Below the pieces are notes generated by a model. That model did no database searches and had not been told where the DNA came from. It saw only the letters and a list, made by a program, of their open reading frames with translations. This document shows positions 44,185-53,037 of a stretch of 64,000 nucleotides of DNA, in pieces (within the stretch, counting starts at the first letter, position 1; every line of letters begins with the position of its first letter). A program made the translations under genes and the position numbers. Source of the stretch: Enterococcus ureasiticus (GTDB taxonomy: Bacteria > Bacillota > Bacilli > Lactobacillales > Enterococcaceae). Location: positions 1-64,000 of the forward strand of contig NZ_MIJZ01000015.1 in the NCBI RefSeq assembly GCF_001730285.1. The letters are read 5' to 3'.

Positions 44185-44748
44185 ATGATCACCATGGAGG
44201 ATATTATCCGTGAAGGAAACCCAACTCTTAGAGAAGTGGCAAAAGAAGTAGCGGTGCCGCTATCTGATGAAGATATCAAATTAGGCGAAGAAATGATGGA
44301 GTTCTTGCATAACAGCCAAGATCCTATCAAAGCAGAAGAATTAGGTTTACGAGGCGGTGTTGGTTTAGCTGCACCTCAATTAGACATTTCTAAACGAATC
44401 ATTGCGGTCCATGTGCCAAGTGGTGATTTGGAAAATCCAGAACCAACATTAAGTGCCGTGATGTATAATCCTAAGATTTTAAGTCATTCCGTCCAAGATG
44501 CTTGTCTTGCTGAGGGGGAAGGCTGTTTATCTGTTGATCGTGAAGTGCCAGGCTATGTGGTACGTCATAATAAGATCACACTTTCCTATGTAGACGCTGA
44601 CGGCGTTAAGCAAAAAATCCGTTTAAAAAATTATGAAGCAATCGTCGTTCAACATGAAATCGATCATTTGAATGGTGTGATGTTTTATGATCATATCAAT
44701 TCTGAAAATCCATATGCGTTGAAAGATGGCGTTTTGGTGATTGAATAA
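44185..44748 (+). CDS. def: Peptide deformylase
   Basis: A protein of 187 residues with the three metal-site motifs GVGLAAPQ (G-x-G-x-A-A-P-Q), EGEGCLSV (Cys ligand) and QHEIDHLNG (HEXXH). It has the longer type-2 form usual in Bacillota. It removes the formyl group from N-terminal Met of new proteins. AAAGGAGG precedes the ATG. It is divergent from rpsO and closed by a strong hairpin. Confidence 0.96.
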   Translation: MITMEDIIREGNPTLREVAKEVAVPLSDEDIKLGEEMMEFLHNSQDPIKAEELGLRGGVGLAAPQLDISKRIIAVHVPSGDLENPEPTLSAVMYNPKILSHSVQDACLAEGEGCLSVDREVPGYVVRHNKITLSYVDADGVKQKIRLKNYEAIVVQHEIDHLNGVMFYDHINSENPYALKDGVLVIE

Positions 44749-44750
44749 CT

Positions 44751-44797
44751 AAAAAGTGATTTGTACAAACTAAAATAGTTTTGTACAAATCACTTTT
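44751..44797. terminator. Bidirectional terminator between def and the HAD gene
   Basis: AAAAAGTGATTTGTACAAA pairs with TTTGTACAAATCACTTTTT; it serves two convergent genes. Confidence 0.88.
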
Positions 44798-44804
44798 TTC
44801 ATCC

Positions 44805-45581
44805 TTAAATCGCCTTTAATTCTTTCAACGCTTTCCAAATACCATCATTATCATTTGTATCCGTCACAATTTTTGCTTCTTTTTGGATGTGCGGCAAAGC
44901 ATTACCCATCGCCACTCCAATTCCAGCCTCACGCAACATTTCACGGTCGTTTTCACCATCGCCAAATGTGATGATATCTTCACGAGCAATTCCAACTCGG
45001 TCTGCCAAATTCAGTAAAGTCGCTGCTTTAGAGCCATTATTTGGTACGATATCTACACTTTCAGAATGCCAACGAATAAAACGGAATTTAGAAAATTCAC
45101 GGTCAAACATGCCATCTGCTGACTCATCATAAAAGGCCAATGCTTGATAAACATCATTTTCTTTTTGAAAGTTCACATCATATTCTGGCGCTTCAAAGTC
45201 GATAGAACCCATCGCTTCTGCCATTTGTGCACGACGATGATGATTATTTTTCTTCACATCATCTAGTCCAACATAAGCCAAACCAATTTCTCTTTTCTCT
45301 ACCTCTGAAGCAAAACGATGCAATTCATCTTGATCCAGTAAATTTTGAAAATATTGTTCGTGATCTAAAAATGCTGCTGCTCCATTACAAAGCACATAAT
45401 TGGAAAAATCTAAGTCTAAAATAATATCTTGCGCCATAAATCGGCTACGACCTGTTGCAATTGTTACAAGATGTCCTTGTTTTCTTAACATCCTTAATGC
45501 TTCTCGTGTGCTTTCCAACGGTTGTCTGTCGGTTCCAAGCAGTGTTCCATCAATATCAAATGCAAAAAGTTTTCTTCTCAT
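44805..45581 (-). CDS. Cof-type HAD-IIB phosphatase
   Basis: A protein of 258 residues. HAD motif I is FDIDGTLLGTD, motif II is VTIATGRS, Lys of motif III lies near NNGSKAATLLNL, and motif IV is ITFGDGENDREML. The C2-type cap between them is typical of Cof/YidA proteins, which dephosphorylate sugar phosphates or nucleotides. It starts 23 bases after the AlkD-like gene with only a weak ribosome site, so coupling is possible. Confidence 0.88.
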   Translation of the reverse strand: MRRKLFAFDIDGTLLGTDRQPLESTREALRMLRKQGHLVTIATGRSRFMAQDIILDLDFSNYVLCNGAAAFLDHEQYFQNLLDQDELHRFASEVEKREIGLAYVGLDDVKKNNHHRRAQMAEAMGSIDFEAPEYDVNFQKENDVYQALAFYDESADGMFDREFSKFRFIRWHSESVDIVPNNGSKAATLLNLADRVGIAREDIITFGDGENDREMLREAGIGVAMGNALPHIQKEAKIVTDTNDNDGIWKALKELKAI

Positions 45582-45603
45582 GGCGTAATAACTCGCTCGC
45601 TTT

Positions 45604-46251
45604 CTATGGTTTTGGCAAATATTTACTGCCTTCTCTAACAGCTAATCGGCTTAATTCGGTTGTCTCAATCAAGGTTTTGACCCATAAAGGATCCGTTTTG
45701 CTATATTGACGCAAGGACCAGCCAATTGCTTTTTGAATAAAGAACTCATCTGTAGTTTTATCATAAATAATGGCTTTTTTCAATAACACAGTGTTTGTTT
45801 TTTCTTTATATAACAGTTGCAGATTGATTGCAATTCGCCTATGCCAAAAATCTGTTTCACCAAAAAAGGCTTCAAACAGCTGAGGCATTTCCTCTAAATG
45901 ATAAAATCCCCAAAGTCCAAAAAACTTACGCCAAGAATCAACACTATCCCACCAGGCTTTATCGATCACAAAAGGCTTAAAACATAAAACTTCTTCAAAA
46001 GAGAAGCGTTTTACATTAACTGTTGCTAAATCAATCGCTAAATACTGGTATTCCCGTTCAGATTTATCATAGTAAAAATTGATTAAATCAAACAACTCCA
46101 TAAACGGTAGTTTCTTGCTAGCTTTCAAAAGTTCTTTCTCTAACACCGCGCGCTCTGGTGCCGTAACACCTGCAAAAGGAAATAAATTTTTCATATAGGC
46201 TGCCATTTGTTCAGCTTTTTCTTTATTTTCTGGAAAAACGACTTTATTCAT
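45604..46251 (-). CDS. DNA alkylation repair protein (AlkD-like HEAT protein)
   Basis: A protein of 215 residues made of helical HEAT-like repeats. Family blocks are FPFAGVTAPERAVLEKEL near the N-terminus, VIDKAWWDSVDSWRKFFGLW in the middle (WWDSVD carries the catalytic Asp by analogy with AlkD) and FFIQKAIGWSLRQYSKTDP near the end. AlkD enzymes excise alkylated bases without base flipping. AAGGGG precedes the ATG. Confidence 0.88.
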   Translation of the reverse strand: MNKVVFPENKEKAEQMAAYMKNLFPFAGVTAPERAVLEKELLKASKKLPFMELFDLINFYYDKSEREYQYLAIDLATVNVKRFSFEEVLCFKPFVIDKAWWDSVDSWRKFFGLWGFYHLEEMPQLFEAFFGETDFWHRRIAINLQLLYKEKTNTVLLKKAIIYDKTTDEFFIQKAIGWSLRQYSKTDPLWVKTLIETTELSRLAVREGSKYLPKP

Positions 46252-46313
46252 TTCATTGCCCCTTTTTCTTCTTTCCTCTATTTTACTTCAAATAGCTTCT
46301 CACATCAAAAAAA

Positions 46314-46379
46314 GCTGAAACGAAAATAATTTCCGTTTCAGCCCTATAAACAGTGAAACAGAAATAACTCCGTTTCAAC
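46314..46379 (-). terminator. Two hairpins after the formate/nitrite-type transporter gene
   Basis: GCTGAAACG/CGTTTCAGC (46314-46342) and GTTGAAACGGAG-type/CTGTTTCAC (46353-46379) follow each other right after the stop codon. The two share the GAAACG-type stem sequence. Confidence 0.6.
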
Positions 46380-46381
46380 CT

Positions 46382-47179
46382 CTAATCTAAATAGGTTGTA
46401 TCTGCATTATTCAACCATGCATAACCCAAGCCCATCACTAAGCCACCACCGATAAAGTTACCGATCAAAGCAAAGAATAGATTGTGTGCTACGCTACCAA
46501 CTGTCATTGCCGCCATTGTTCCGTGAGAAGCGAAATACGCTAAACTAAATGCTGGGAAGTTGGCGATAACGTGTTCGTAACCTAAGAAAGCAAAAATAAA
46601 GATGATGAAAATGATTGCGGCAACTTTACCAGCATCATCTTTCATACGCATGCTCACTAATACAGCTGTATTGACCACAATATTCGCAAAAATACCTTCT
46701 ACTAAAATCTGTGTTGTCGTTTTATCTAATTTTCCAGCAATCGAAGTAAAGAAGAAGCTATCTGATGCTAGATCTTGATAAGGAACTGTCAATGAAATCA
46801 AGTAACCAAAGAAAACACCACCGACTAAGTTAAATAAAATACAGGTAACTAAAATTTTTGCTGCAAACGAGAAGTTGATTTTTTTACGATAAACACCAAC
46901 TGTCATATACAGCATATTTGATGTTCCAAGTTCCGCATTCATATAAAGAATCATAACAAGTGACCAGCTAAACATAAAGGCATATAAAATTTTTCCTAAG
47001 CCATGTGCCATGTCTTCACCTTTCATTGCAATTCCAAAAGCGACTGCCGTTCCTAAAGTTAAAAACATACAAGCTAATATTGCACGGAAAGCGTAACGCA
47101 TAAAACTACTTTGAAATAAGTTCATTTTTTTACTAATTGATTTGTCGATCTGCTCAAATAATGGCGATACAGGTTTCAT
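46382..47179 (-). CDS. Formate/nitrite transporter family (FocA/NirC) channel
   Basis: A protein of about 265 residues with six membrane helices in the aquaporin-like FNT arrangement: YAFRAILACMFLTLGTAVAFG, ELGTSNMLYMTVGVYRKKI, FANIVVNTAVLVSMRM and HNLFFALIGNFIGGGLVMGLGYAW. The internal repeat signatures ELGTSN and the N-F-I-G-G stretch are visible. ATG at 47179 has AAGGAG; the in-frame ATG at 47197 lies upstream of it. It should pass formate, nitrite or a similar small anion. Confidence 0.88.
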   Translation of the reverse strand: MKPVSPLFEQIDKSISKKMNLFQSSFMRYAFRAILACMFLTLGTAVAFGIAMKGEDMAHGLGKILYAFMFSWSLVMILYMNAELGTSNMLYMTVGVYRKKINFSFAAKILVTCILFNLVGGVFFGYLISLTVPYQDLASDSFFFTSIAGKLDKTTTQILVEGIFANIVVNTAVLVSMRMKDDAGKVAAIIFIIFIFAFLGYEHVIANFPAFSLAYFASHGTMAAMTVGSVAHNLFFALIGNFIGGGLVMGLGYAWLNNADTTYLD

Positions 47180-47197
47180 TGTGTTTCTCCTTTTCAA

Positions 47198-47528
47198 TTT
47201 GTTTTCATCTCATATTTTCAAAAAACATCCTTTACCATTCTAAAGACCAGCACAGGTTTTGTCTAGTGCTTTTTCATACAAAGTATCACTTTTTTTCATA
47301 GGATAACAAATTAAGCTGAAAATTCCAACTAAATCTTTTAAAAAGACAATGAAAATGCATCTTAAGTAGGATGATTTTATTTTATCTGATGGTAAAATAG
47401 TAGTATTAACACTCGATGATTCCAAGGAAGGAGTATTATGTGAATGAAAGTGAAAACAGTTTTGTTGGTGGTAAATAGTAATGTAAAAGAAAGCTTGGTA
47501 TTTTCTTTGGGTAAGGGGGCAGGTTATT
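47198..47528. other. Divergent intergenic region with possible short leader frame
   Basis: No supported gene. It must hold the promoters for the FNT channel and the TPM-domain protein. A 12-codon frame (GTG 47440 to TAG 47478) follows AAGGAAGGAG and could be a leader peptide or chance. Confidence 0.4.
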
Positions 47529-48869
47529 ATGTATCGATCCGTTCAAAATAATCAACCGCAACAGTTAAATCAAAAAATTATTTCGCATTATCGCTCTTTA
47601 AAAAGAAGAAACGAGATTTTTACGGTCATTTTATTGTGGATCTTTCTATCTTGTGGTTTCTTTTTTAGTTTATTCTTTATAACAGATAAGCATTATCCTG
47701 AAAAAATGGCCTCTTATGATCAACAATTAGTCTCTCTTAAACAAGAACGAGCAGACATTGAGACGGGAAAAGTAACAGAAACGAAAAAATCATTTGATAC
47801 AGTTTTACAAGAAAATTTGGATAATTTAAAAGAATATCCTGAACAGGAAAACAATTACTCTGTCGTTATCGATGGAACAGATAGTAATCTAGTGATCAAC
47901 AAAAATAATATATTTGTCTCAGATAACGCAAATATGTTAGATGCGACAGTAAAGAAAAAAATCTATGATTTAAATAAACAATTGGCTGCTAGTACCAATG
48001 GCGCTCAGCTAGAAGTCGTAACAGTACGTAATCTGCCTAGGGGTGAAGACATTGAATCTTATGCCAATAAAATTTTTAACCAGTTGGGGATCGGTAACAA
48101 AGATGAAAACAATGGTGTCTTATATTTGGTTGCTTTGACTGACCGAAAATTCCGTTTAGAAGTTGGGTATGGATTAGAAGGGTTGATTCCTGATGGCGTT
48201 GCTGAAAATATTATCAATGACGATGCGGTTGTCGATGAATTCAAAGAAGAAAACTACGATACTGCTGTAAATCAAGTAGTGGATCAGGTTTTTGCATTAA
48301 TGAATACAAAAACGGCTTTGGTAGATTCTAAAATCAATCAAGTTGAAGCACAAAAAAACTCAGCTAGGTTTGCTCACGGGAGTCTATTCATCTTGTTGGT
48401 AATCATAATAATAGTTAGTTCATTCTCTATTGTAAGACTAATACGTGCAAGAAAGGTTTTAAAATCAAACTACAATGAATACCAAGAACAAATGACCACT
48501 TACTCTAATGAAATTGATCAAAATGATACTCAATTACTGCTTGAAAAAATAAAACAAACCAATCTTTACTATATTATGCTAAGTGGAACATCCTTAATTT
48601 CATCAAGAAGAAGTCTACGTCGTGCCATTACAAGAGGAAGACTATTAAAAAATCCAGCTGCTCAACAAAAAGCATTTGGCCGGATTTTAATTGGTGATAC
48701 TCTTTATTCAGGTAATGGAGACATTTTAACTACAGCTTATCTAGCCTCCAACTACAATTCTAGTAATTGGTCAGACAATGATTCTTCTGGCAATGGAAGT
48801 GGCGGATCTTCTTGGGGTTCTTTTGGCGGAGGGTCTTCCGGTGGCGGCGGCGCATCTGGTGGCTGGTAG
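47529..48869 (+). CDS. TPM-domain membrane protein with Gly/Ser-rich tail
   Basis: A protein of 446 residues. A membrane helix lies near residues 35-55 (VILLWIFLSCGFFFSLFFI). The extracytoplasmic TPM domain covers about 120-260 (VSDNANMLDATVKKKIYDLN, LEVVTVRNLPRGEDIESYAN, NNGVLYLVALTDRKFRLEVGYGLEG). A second helix is at about 285-307, and the C-terminus is GGGSSGGGGASGGW, as in YgcG-type proteins. TPM domains are known from photosystem repair phosphatase and stress proteins; the role in Bacillota is unclear. GGGGGC-type sequence precedes the ATG. It is often paired with LemA, which is absent here. Confidence 0.85.
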   Translation: MYRSVQNNQPQQLNQKIISHYRSLKRRNEIFTVILLWIFLSCGFFFSLFFITDKHYPEKMASYDQQLVSLKQERADIETGKVTETKKSFDTVLQENLDNLKEYPEQENNYSVVIDGTDSNLVINKNNIFVSDNANMLDATVKKKIYDLNKQLAASTNGAQLEVVTVRNLPRGEDIESYANKIFNQLGIGNKDENNGVLYLVALTDRKFRLEVGYGLEGLIPDGVAENIINDDAVVDEFKEENYDTAVNQVVDQVFALMNTKTALVDSKINQVEAQKNSARFAHGSLFILLVIIIIVSSFSIVRLIRARKVLKSNYNEYQEQMTTYSNEIDQNDTQLLLEKIKQTNLYYIMLSGTSLISSRRSLRRAITRGRLLKNPAAQQKAFGRILIGDTLYSGNGDILTTAYLASNYNSSNWSDNDSSGNGSGGSSWGSFGGGSSGGGGASGGW

Positions 48870-48876
48870 TTTATTA

Positions 48877-48908
48877 GGGATAACTCAATAAAAAGCTTGA
48901 GTTATCCC
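48877..48908 (+). terminator. Terminator after the TPM-domain gene
   Basis: GGGATAACTCAA pairs with TTGAGTTATCCC; the downstream arm overlaps the -35 box of the rpsD promoter. Confidence 0.8.
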
Positions 48909-48925
48909 CTCTTTTGCGCTATACT
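48897..48925 (+). promoter_or_regulatory. rpsD promoter
   Basis: TTGAGT and TATACT are spaced by 17 bases, about 200 bases before rpsD, leaving room for a structured leader. Confidence 0.65.
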
Positions 48926-48954
48926 ATGCTTTGTGTAAAATAATGCAGCAGAAA

Positions 48955-49121
48955 AATAATAGGCTCGTCAACATTTCATTGCCTTGATTGCTTCGGCTTT
49001 CAGGTTCAACTGCGTAACCCACGGCTGCAAAGGGCGAAGGTTGAAGAATGAACTGAACGAATATGAATTTTTCAGAAGATTATTTTACTCCAAAAAACTT
49101 ATTTTATTGGAGGAATTTTTA
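48955..49121 (+). ncRNA. rpsD leader, probable S4 autoregulatory RNA
   Basis: A leader of about 170 bases with several GC-rich pairing segments (GGCTCGTC, GGTTCAACTGCG, GGCTGCAAAGGGCG, GGTTGAAGAATGAACTGAACG). S4 in Bacillota is known to repress its own mRNA through a leader structure; assignment here rests on position, length and GC-rich pairing, not a full fold. Confidence 0.5.
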
Positions 49122-49733
49122 ATGTCACGTTATACAGGACCATCATGGAAAATCTCTCGTCGTCTAGGTATCTCTCTATCAGGAACTGGTAAAGAACTAG
49201 CACGTCGCCCATACAAACCAGGACAGCACGGACCAAACAGCCGTGGTAAAGTTTCTGAATACGGTATGCAATTAACTGAAAAACAAAAATTACGTCATAT
49301 GTACGGTATGAACGAACGTCAATTCGTTAACTTGTTTATTAAAGCAAGCAAGATCAAAGAAGGTAAACACGGTGTTAACTTCATGATCTTACTAGAACAA
49401 CGTTTAGATAACGTCGTTTACCGTTTAGGTCTTGCTACTACTCGTCGTCAAGCACGTCAATTAGTAAATCACGGTCACGTAACTGTAGATGGCAAACGCG
49501 TAGATATCCCTTCATACCACGTTGAAGTTGGTCAAGTGATTTCTGTTCGTGAAAAATCTCAAAACATCGTAACTCTAAAAGAAGCGGTTGAATCAACTGT
49601 TGGACGTCCAGCATTTGTAAGCTTTGACACTGAAAAATTAGAAGGAAGCTTCACTCGTTTACCAGAACGTGATGAATTATATCCTGATATCGACGAAGCT
49701 CTTGTCGTTGAATACTACAACCAAAAACTTTAA
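49122..49733 (+). CDS. rpsD: Ribosomal protein uS4
   Basis: A 203-residue protein: [42 protein letters not shown], and the S4 RNA-binding domain [49 protein letters not shown] precedes ATG 49122; the open frame upstream to 48984 is leader sequence. It binds the 5' domain of 16S rRNA and starts small-subunit assembly. It is monocistronic, closed by a hairpin at 49774. Confidence 0.96.
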   Translation: MSRYTGPSWKISRRLGISLSGTGKELARRPYKPGQHGPNSRGKVSEYGMQLTEKQKLRHMYGMNERQFVNLFIKASKIKEGKHGVNFMILLEQRLDNVVYRLGLATTRRQARQLVNHGHVTVDGKRVDIPSYHVEVGQVISVREKSQNIVTLKEAVESTVGRPAFVSFDTEKLEGSFTRLPERDELYPDIDEALVVEYYNQKL

Positions 49734-49773
49734 GATTCTCTTGCTTTTATCGCATTATGGATCTTTCGAAAAA

Positions 49774-49807
49774 AACCTTGTACAGCTCTGCTGTACAAGG
49801 TTTTTTT
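49774..49807 (+). terminator. Terminator of rpsD
   Basis: AACCTTGTACAG pairs with CTGTACAAGGTT and is followed by T residues. Confidence 0.85.
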
Positions 49808-49811
49808 ATAT

Positions 49812-49855
49812 AAAAAGTAGAGTGAAGCTAGATTTCAGCTTCACTCTACTTTTTT
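49812..49855 (-). terminator. Terminator of the ABC transporter pair
   Basis: AAAAAGTAGAGTGAAGCT pairs with AGCTTCACTCTACTTTTT, immediately beyond the ATP-binding protein stop codon. Confidence 0.85.
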
Positions 49856-49859
49856 AAGT

Positions 49860-50528
49860 TCATTGTTTTTCCAGCACTCCATCTTTCATCACAAATACTT
49901 CATCACAAAAATCGATCAAACGCTGATCATGCGTCACCATGATCGTTGCTTTATTTTTTTCTTTCGTTTCTCGCGCTAAAATCTTTACAACCTCAAAAGC
50001 TCTATCCGAATCCAAACTTGCTGTCGGTTCGTCTGCTAAGATGATGGATGGATCATTATACAAGGCCCTTGCAATTGCAACTCGCTGACGCTCTCCACCA
50101 GAAATTTCATCTGGGTATTTTTTCTTTAACTTTTCAATTCCAAGCTCTGTTAATAACTTGTTGACTTTATCCACATCAGTCTTTTCTTTTTTAACTTTAT
50201 CCACCAAACGTAATTGCTTTTCCACTGTGAGAAACGGAACTAAATTCGATGCTTGTAAAATAAACCCAATTTCAGAGAAACGAATTTTGGACCGTGTTTT
50301 TTCATTTTCTTTACTAAATGCTTCATTATTTATTTTAACTTCGCCGCTAGTCGGTGTTTGTAAGCCACCTGCAAGTGTTAAAAAAGTACTTTTCCCAGAG
50401 CCACTTGGGCCGATCACTGCAACGAACTGACCTTTTTCCACAGAAAAATCTGTGGATTTTAATGCTTCAATTGTTGTATCACCATCTAAAAACTGTTTAT
50501 CCACAGATAAAAATTCGATTGCCTTCAT
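49860..50528 (-). CDS. ABC transporter ATP-binding protein (MacB/LolD type)
   Basis: A protein of 222 residues: Walker A in GPSGSGKSTFL, Q-loop in GFILQASNLVPFLT, signature SGGERQRVAIARAL, Walker B in SIILADEPTASLDS and the switch His in MVTHDQRLID. It is the partner of the FtsX-like permease upstream, with 17 bases between them. Such pairs export lipids, peptides or antibiotics, or work as sensors; no histidine kinase is adjacent to suggest a drug-sensing module. Confidence 0.92.
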   Translation of the reverse strand: MKAIEFLSVDKQFLDGDTTIEALKSTDFSVEKGQFVAVIGPSGSGKSTFLTLAGGLQTPTSGEVKINNEAFSKENEKTRSKIRFSEIGFILQASNLVPFLTVEKQLRLVDKVKKEKTDVDKVNKLLTELGIEKLKKKYPDEISGGERQRVAIARALYNDPSIILADEPTASLDSDRAFEVVKILARETKEKNKATIMVTHDQRLIDFCDEVFVMKDGVLEKQ

Positions 50529-50545
50529 TTTAAATTAGCCCCTTT

Positions 50546-51631
50546 CTATCCAATTGCCTTCAGCGGATCGATTTTAACAATCGTCCTAACCGAAAACAGC
50601 GCACCTAATACCGCAATCACTAACATTATCCCGCCAATTGATAAGAAGAATAACCAATTCGTTTGAAATGGAACCGCTGTTGGTAAAACGAGAGAAGTTC
50701 CCACCGTACCAAGTAAACCAAAAGTTATCCCCAAAACGGCCAAGACAAACGTTTGAACGATTACAGAGACTGCGATATAAAAACCAGAAATCCCCTGTGC
50801 TTTCATGATCCCGAAAATCGTTGCTTTTTGCATGGTCAAGACATAAATGAAAATACCAATAACAATCGCGGCAATCACAATCAAAAAGCCGATCATAAAG
50901 CCAAATGTCAGCACTTGAGCGTTATATCCTGGTAATTTATTAATGAATGTTGCGATACTATAACGAGCCAAGCCGTCCTCTTTCAAGTGAACATTTTTTA
51001 AGTTTCCGTCTTTTGCACGAAAAACAATCGCATTCACACGAGCATTTTCAGTGGTATCAGATTTTTCAAAGCGAATTTGCTGAAAAGCAGCTGTAGATAC
51101 GTATAATACAGGTGCAACATTAAATTTAGCATTGTCCGTAAAACCTACCACTTTAAGTTTTTTATCACTACCAGCTAGTTTTATGGTATCTCCAAGTTTG
51201 AGGTCATTTTCTTTTTTCAAACTGTTATCCACAACTGTCTCATTTTCATTCGTAAATGATTTTCCTTCAATAACATTCGGCATTAAAAATTCATCTTTAT
51301 TAATACCAAAAAAACTAGCATTGATTTTTTCAGTATTCTTTTTGTCTAATTGGATCACAGCTGCCGTTTGTCCTAATGATGCCTTTTCTTTTGCTTCAAC
51401 TTCATCCATGGACTTAATCGGAATCATCGACATATTGATATTGGTATTCGATTCATCAGACAATACGATCCCATCCGCCTGCCATTTATCCACAGCCGTT
51501 CGATTATCTTCAGCCAAACCATACGCTAAACCTGTTAAAAAGAAAACTAAATAAGAAATCAAAAACATCACACTAATAATCAGTGCATAGCGTAATTTTG
51601 AGCGGGTTATTTCATTCCAAGCTAAAAACAT
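50546..51631 (-). CDS. ABC transporter permease, FtsX/MacB family
   Basis: A protein of 361 residues. An N-terminal helix (YALIISVMFLISYLVFFLTGLAYG), a MacB-type extracellular domain (about 45-235) and three C-terminal helices (FGFMIGFLIVIAAIVIGIFIYVL, FYIAVSVIVQTFVLAVLGITFG, WLFFLSIGGIMLVIAVLGALF). It ends with SVRTIVKIDPLKAIG, typical of the family. AGGAGGAGG precedes the ATG. It is first in a two-gene operon with the ATPase. The substrate is unknown. Confidence 0.9.
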   Translation of the reverse strand: MFLAWNEITRSKLRYALIISVMFLISYLVFFLTGLAYGLAEDNRTAVDKWQADGIVLSDESNTNINMSMIPIKSMDEVEAKEKASLGQTAAVIQLDKKNTEKINASFFGINKDEFLMPNVIEGKSFTNENETVVDNSLKKENDLKLGDTIKLAGSDKKLKVVGFTDNAKFNVAPVLYVSTAAFQQIRFEKSDTTENARVNAIVFRAKDGNLKNVHLKEDGLARYSIATFINKLPGYNAQVLTFGFMIGFLIVIAAIVIGIFIYVLTMQKATIFGIMKAQGISGFYIAVSVIVQTFVLAVLGITFGLLGTVGTSLVLPTAVPFQTNWLFFLSIGGIMLVIAVLGALFSVRTIVKIDPLKAIG

Positions 51632-51823
51632 AGTTCTTCCTCCTCCTTATCAATCGATAAGTTCTATAAAAAGTATAGCAAAATTTAGAAATGACGACAA
51701 AATATCTGCTTTAGCAATTTTCTTAAACATTAAATAATCCATAAAATTGTCTAATTTTCTTCTTATTTGCTCGATTTATTCTGGTATACTAGTAAGAAAT
51801 AATAAGTAAAAAGGAGTTTATTT

Positions 51824-52369
51824 ATGAAAAAGAAACACGGTAAGCTTTATTTAGTGATGCAGTTTGCTATGATTTTGCTATTTGCGCTTTTCTTGAGGAA
51901 GTTTGTTTTGACACCTGTGGAAGTTGTGGGCAGTTCGATGGAGCCAACTTATCATGAGTCAGACCGTTTGTGGCAAACCTCTTTGATCAAACCAAAACGA
52001 TTTGATACCGCAACATTTCCTAGTCCACGAGATGGGAAACGAATCGTGAAGCGTATTGTTGGAATGCCTGGTGATACCATTCGAATGGAAAATGATCAAT
52101 TATATATCAATGATAAAAAATATGCTGAACCTTATTTAGATGAATTTAAAGCGGCATTGGAAGATGATATGCCTTTGACTACTGATTTTACTCTAGCGAA
52201 TAGTGCGGCAGGACCTGCCACTGTTGTTCCTGATGGGAAATATTTTGTATTGGGAGATAATCGTCGGAAAGCAGATGATAGCCGTTATTTTGGTTTTGTA
52301 GATGAAGAAAATATTATAGGTGTTGTTTATTTCCGATACTATCCATTGAATAAGATTGGTGTGCAATAA
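51824..52369 (+). CDS. Type I signal peptidase
   Basis: A protein of 181 residues with one N-terminal membrane helix (LYLVMQFAMILLFALFL). The catalytic Ser is in VVGSSMEPTY (Ser38) and the Lys in KRIVKRIVGMPGD (Lys76); boxes D and E read VPDGKYFVLGDNRRKADDSRYFG. It cleaves signal peptides from secreted proteins. AAAAGGAG precedes the ATG. It is a monocistronic gene. Confidence 0.94.
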   Translation: MKKKHGKLYLVMQFAMILLFALFLRKFVLTPVEVVGSSMEPTYHESDRLWQTSLIKPKRFDTATFPSPRDGKRIVKRIVGMPGDTIRMENDQLYINDKKYAEPYLDEFKAALEDDMPLTTDFTLANSAAGPATVVPDGKYFVLGDNRRKADDSRYFGFVDEENIIGVVYFRYYPLNKIGVQ

Positions 52370-52525
52370 ACGTATTATCCCCGTATCACAAGCTGACTTT
52401 TGGAGTCATTTTATTAAAGGCTGTATAATGTACAAAATGCATTATATAGCTTTTTTTGTGTATTAATAATGAAAGATAGTTACTAATTTTCGAGAGTAAA
52501 TCAACTATAGAAAGGATTGTAAAAA

Positions 52526-52969
52526 ATGGAAAACTTACCTGAACGATTAGAGGGCCGCTGGATAATACGAGGGACTAATTTTCCTCTTTGGCTATCGAAA
52601 AAGCGTAGTGATCCTACTATACAATATGAAAAATTGAAAAATCATCCCCTCGAATTTTTGGATATTGTTACTTATAAAAATAATAATGGGCAACAAAAAA
52701 AGATTATCGGAATAGATACATATAAACAAAATCACTTTGTTTGGCGAGGGAAAGGGCTTTTAACTATTTTAAGTAGTAAATGGTCCATCTTGACTATTAC
52801 AGAGACGATTTTAGTTATCAAATTCGAGCGCTCCTTTTTAACACCTGCCGGAATTGACATTTTGATTCGAGAAGGCATCGATATCGATGATCCAAAACAA
52901 TTTATTTTAGATTCCTTTGAAGACTATTCTCTTACCTCCAATGAATTGGATAGTTTAGTTTGGCTTTAG
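52526..52969 (+). CDS. Conserved-looking hypothetical protein
   Basis: A protein of 147 residues with no signal peptide. It starts MENLPERLEGRWIIRGTNFPLW and contains strand-rich segments with spaced aromatics (NHFVWRGKGLLTILSSKW, TETILVIKFERSFLTPAGIDIL), which looks like a small beta-barrel, perhaps lipocalin-like. GAAAGGA precedes the ATG. I do not recognise the family, and the neighbours (signal peptidase, DUF1054) do not point to a role. Confidence 0.75.
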   Translation: MENLPERLEGRWIIRGTNFPLWLSKKRSDPTIQYEKLKNHPLEFLDIVTYKNNNGQQKKIIGIDTYKQNHFVWRGKGLLTILSSKWSILTITETILVIKFERSFLTPAGIDILIREGIDIDDPKQFILDSFEDYSLTSNELDSLVWL

Positions 52970-52990
52970 TCACTTAAAATCGCACAAAAA

Positions 52991-53032
52991 AGAGCAGAAC
53001 AACAGTCTACACAGTGACCTTTGTTCTGCTCT
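52991..53032. terminator. Bidirectional terminator
   Basis: AGAGCAGAACAA pairs with TTGTTCTGCTCT between two convergent genes; T residues follow on the minus strand. Confidence 0.82.
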
Positions 53033-53037
53033 AGTCT

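Noticed and set aside
47240-47425. 61-codon minus-strand frame before the FNT channel gene
   Set aside because: No ribosome site or recognisable content; it occupies the divergent promoter region.
48984-49121. Upstream extension of rpsD
   Set aside because: The S4 protein starts at MSRYTGP with a good ribosome site; the extension is structured leader.
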